A stretch of DNA of 15,454 nucleotides from Planctomycetaceae bacterium. GTDB taxonomy: Bacteria > Planctomycetota > Planctomycetia > Pirellulales > Thermoguttaceae. The stretch lies in the NCBI GenBank assembly GCA_031274045.1, contig JAISQS010000692.1:1-15454 (forward strand), read 5' to 3'. The translations under genes were made by a program, and so were the position numbers. Below, one piece after another: positions 13,500-15,454 of the stretch. Each line of letters begins with the position of its first letter. The first letter of the stretch is position 1. The notes beneath the pieces were generated by a model. The model was not told where the DNA came from. It saw only the letters and a list, made by a program, of their open reading frames with translations, and made no database searches.

Positions 13500-15454
13500 T
13501 TATTGTTTTATCATTTGTATAAATTCTGTTTCGTTGATCATTTTTATTCCTAATTTTTCTGCTTGTTGTATTTTGTTGTCGCCGGGTTTCTGACCTACTA
13601 GTACGAAGTTTGTTTTTGAGGAGACGCTTGAAGTTGGTTTTCCGCCGTATTGTTCGATGACGGATTTGATTTCATCCCGCTTAAATTTCTCCAACGTTCC
13701 CGTAACAACAATCGTCAATCCAGACAAAGGACTCTGATTCTTTAACGCTTGATTATTTGATGCGTGCTTATTTGATTCGGTTGTTTGTTGTTCGGAGTTG
13801 GTTGGGTTTTCATGTTTTGTGTTTTCTGTGATAGTTGTTTCGTTTGATTGCAGCCAACTTGGTGTTTCGTGTTTTGTGTTGTTGTATTCGGTGTCAAATA
13901 GAGTTGTTCGTGGTGTGTTGTCGGTGTTTTTTTGGAATTCGGACATGAGGTCGTTTATTGTTTTTGTTCCGTAGTTGCTGTGTAGAAATTCGTGTAGACT
14001 TTTTGCGATGATTTCGCCGATACCGTCAATATTGCTCATTGTTTCTTCTGTTGCGTTTTTTAAGTTATCAATTGTTCCGAAGTGTTTTGCGAGCAACTTT
14101 GCCGTTCCTAATCCGACGTGTCTGATGCAAAGAGCACTGATGAATCTTGCCAAATCGCGCGTTTTGCTTTTCTCAATATTACTCAATAATTTTTTGGCAA
14201 GACGTTCGCCTATCCGCTCAATTTTGCCCGACATCAACTTCTCATACGTCAACCTGTAAATGTCACCAAAATTACTAACCAACCCGCTGTCAACCAATTG
14301 ACCAATCAACTTATCACCCAAACTTTCAATATCCATTGCCGGTCTGCTTGCGAAATATCTTATTCGTTCTTTGAGCTGCGCCGGACATTCGGGATTAGCG
14401 CAACGAATATAAACTCCGCCTTCATCTTTTGAGAGTTCGCTGTTACATGCGGGGCAATTTTTTGGGAAATCAAATTTTGCCGTTTCACTTTCTCTCAAAT
14501 GTTTTTCAACACGGACAACATGCGGAATGATTTTGCCTGCTTTTTCTACGACAACAACATCGCCTTCGCGAATATCTTTTCGTTCGATTTCTTCTGCGTT
14601 GTGTAGGCTTGCGCGGGAGACGGTTGTGCCTGCGAGTTGTACCGGTTCTAATTCTGCGACCGGAGTTATCACGCCGGTTTTGCCGACTTGGACGCTGATA
14701 TGTTTGAGCTGCGTTGCCGCCTCGTACTTCTCAACTTTGTACGCAATCACCCAACGCGGATACTTTGAAGTCGCACCAAGTTTCTCCCGCAAATCAAAAT
14801 CATTCAACTTCAAAACAAGTCCATCTATCTCAAAATCAAGCGCAGATAAAAAATTATCCTCACCCTCATAAAGCGATTCGCAATAATCCGCTGCGTCCGA
14901 AAATGAATTGCACAATTTAGCGTGCGGAGTTGCCGAGATTCCATACGACTCAATCTCACGTAAAAAGTCAAAATGATTTTTTGCAATAACACCATCACAA
15001 AATCCAATACTATGAGCAAAAAAACGTAACCGCCGTTCCGCACAAATTTGCGGATCAAGAAGCCGCACACTTCCGGCTGTAACGTTTCGCGTGTTGGCGT
15101 AGATCGTCTGACCGGCTTCTTTTTGGGACTGATTGAGAAGCGTGAGGTCGGAGTTCCGCATGTAAATTTCGCCGCGAATTTCAAGATACTTCGGAACAGT
15201 TTTGCCCAAAGGAATATTTAATCTCAAAGGAACATCACGCAACGTGCGGATATTATGCGTAATGTCGTCGCCCGCCAAACCATCACCGCGAGTCAAACCA
15301 CGAACAAGAACCCCATCCTCATAAATCAACGTCGCCGCAACTCCATCTATCTTCAACTCCACAACCCACGACAAATCAATACCAACTTTCTTCACACGCG
15401 TTTTTTGGGCAATCGTTTTTTCTTCAGCTTTTTCATCATCAGTTTTTTTGTCAT
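13500..15454 (-). CDS. ligA: NAD-dependent DNA ligase (5' end outside window)
   Basis: LigA seals nicks using NAD+. Visible in order: the adenylation motif VELKIDGVA, with the AMP-accepting Lys at 15351-15353; TRGDG.AGDDITHNIRTL; EIRGEIYM; then EIDGLVLK and YPRWVIAYK; the OB-fold region (VQVGKTGVITPVAELEPV); a Cys4 zinc finger (Cys codons at 14455, 14445, 14400 and 14385); helix-hairpin-helix repeats (IDGIGEIIAKSL); and a C-terminal BRCT domain (LTIVVTGTLEKFKRDE..IE..GGK). The frame continues to the right edge without a stop, so the N-terminal Ia domain and about 100 residues are missing; an in-frame GTG at 15395 is not the real start. Odd points: a Lys/Glu-rich stretch (KKTDDEKAEEKT) just before the adenylation domain's VELK, and an Asn/Thr/Glu-rich linker of some 65 residues between HhH and BRCT. 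The stop is TAA. Confidence 0.97.
   Translation of the reverse strand, partial: DKKTDDEKAEEKTIAQKTRVKKVGIDLSWVVELKIDGVAATLIYEDGVLVRGLTRGDGLAGDDITHNIRTLRDVPLRLNIPLGKTVPKYLEIRGEIYMRNSDLTLLNQSQKEAGQTIYANTRNVTAGSVRLLDPQICAERRLRFFAHSIGFCDGVIAKNHFDFLREIESYGISATPHAKLCNSFSDAADYCESLYEGEDNFLSALDFEIDGLVLKLNDFDLREKLGATSKYPRWVIAYKVEKYEAATQLKHISVQVGKTGVITPVAELEPVQLAGTTVSRASLHNAEEIERKDIREGDVVVVEKAGKIIPHVVRVEKHLRESETAKFDFPKNCPACNSELSKDEGGVYIRCANPECPAQLKERIRYFASRPAMDIESLGDKLIGQLVDSGLVSNFGDIYRLTYEKLMSGKIERIGERLAKKLLSNIEKSKTRDLARFISALCIRHVGLGTAKLLAKHFGTIDNLKNATEETMSNIDGIGEIIAKSLHEFLHSNYGTKTINDLMSEFQKNTDNTPRTTLFDTEYNNTKHETPSWLQSNETTITENTKHENPTNSEQQTTESNKHASNNQALKNQSPLSGLTIVVTGTLEKFKRDEIKSVIEQYGGKPTSSVSSKTNFVLVGQKPGDNKIQQAEKLGIKMINETEFIQMIKQ

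Overview
AT-rich bacterial window whose protein-coding genes all lie on the minus strand. Signal peptides, a probable lipoprotein and a NAD-dependent DNA ligase next to a carboxynorspermidine-synthase-type dehydrogenase indicate a bacterium, probably a diderm. The style of the zinc-ribbon/DUF805 and WG-repeat proteins would suit a gut- or host-associated Planctomycetes/PVC or Bacteroidetes-like lineage, but nothing here fixes the phylum. TGA ends several genes and one ATGA overlap, and Trp is written TGG, so the standard bacterial code applies.

Region 1 (about 1-10,450) is an accessory cluster. It holds an ankyrin-repeat lipoprotein, an exported Sel1-like protein, and a family sharing one N-terminal module: a four-Cys zinc ribbon (MFCPTCGNNLPAN...FCxQCG) followed by a Pro/Gln/Thr-rich linker. 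Eight copies of this module occur in about 10 kb. They are joined to DUF805 membrane domains (three copies, one interrupted by TGA), WG repeats (two copies), an unrecognised C-terminal domain (one copy), or almost nothing (two decayed stubs). The untranslated leader before the module is also shared, including an AT-rich inverted repeat 20-80 nt before several starts. A similar leader precedes genes that lack the zinc ribbon. This suggests a promoter/leader/N-terminus cassette spread by duplication and recombination. Nearby are three small membrane proteins, one with a strict seven-glycine GxxxG zipper and translationally coupled to its neighbour, and a REP-like cluster of GC-rich hairpins.

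Region 2 (about 10,450-11,640) is a decay zone. It contains a truncated SIR2-like domain, a perfect 54-bp (TC)27 microsatellite lying in the open frame upstream of it, and the N-terminal stub of an IS630-type transposase.

Region 3 (11,638-15,454) is conserved housekeeping: a saccharopine-dehydrogenase-family gene of the carboxynorspermidine synthase type (polyamine synthesis), with a hairpin terminator and a nested inverted repeat upstream, and the 3' part of ligA, which runs off the right edge. The ligA product has an Asn/Thr-rich linker before its BRCT domain.

The most unusual content is the zinc-ribbon cassette array with its shared leader, followed by the glycine-zipper pair and the in-frame dinucleotide repeat at the SIR2 remnant. 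No tRNA, rRNA or CRISPR array was seen.
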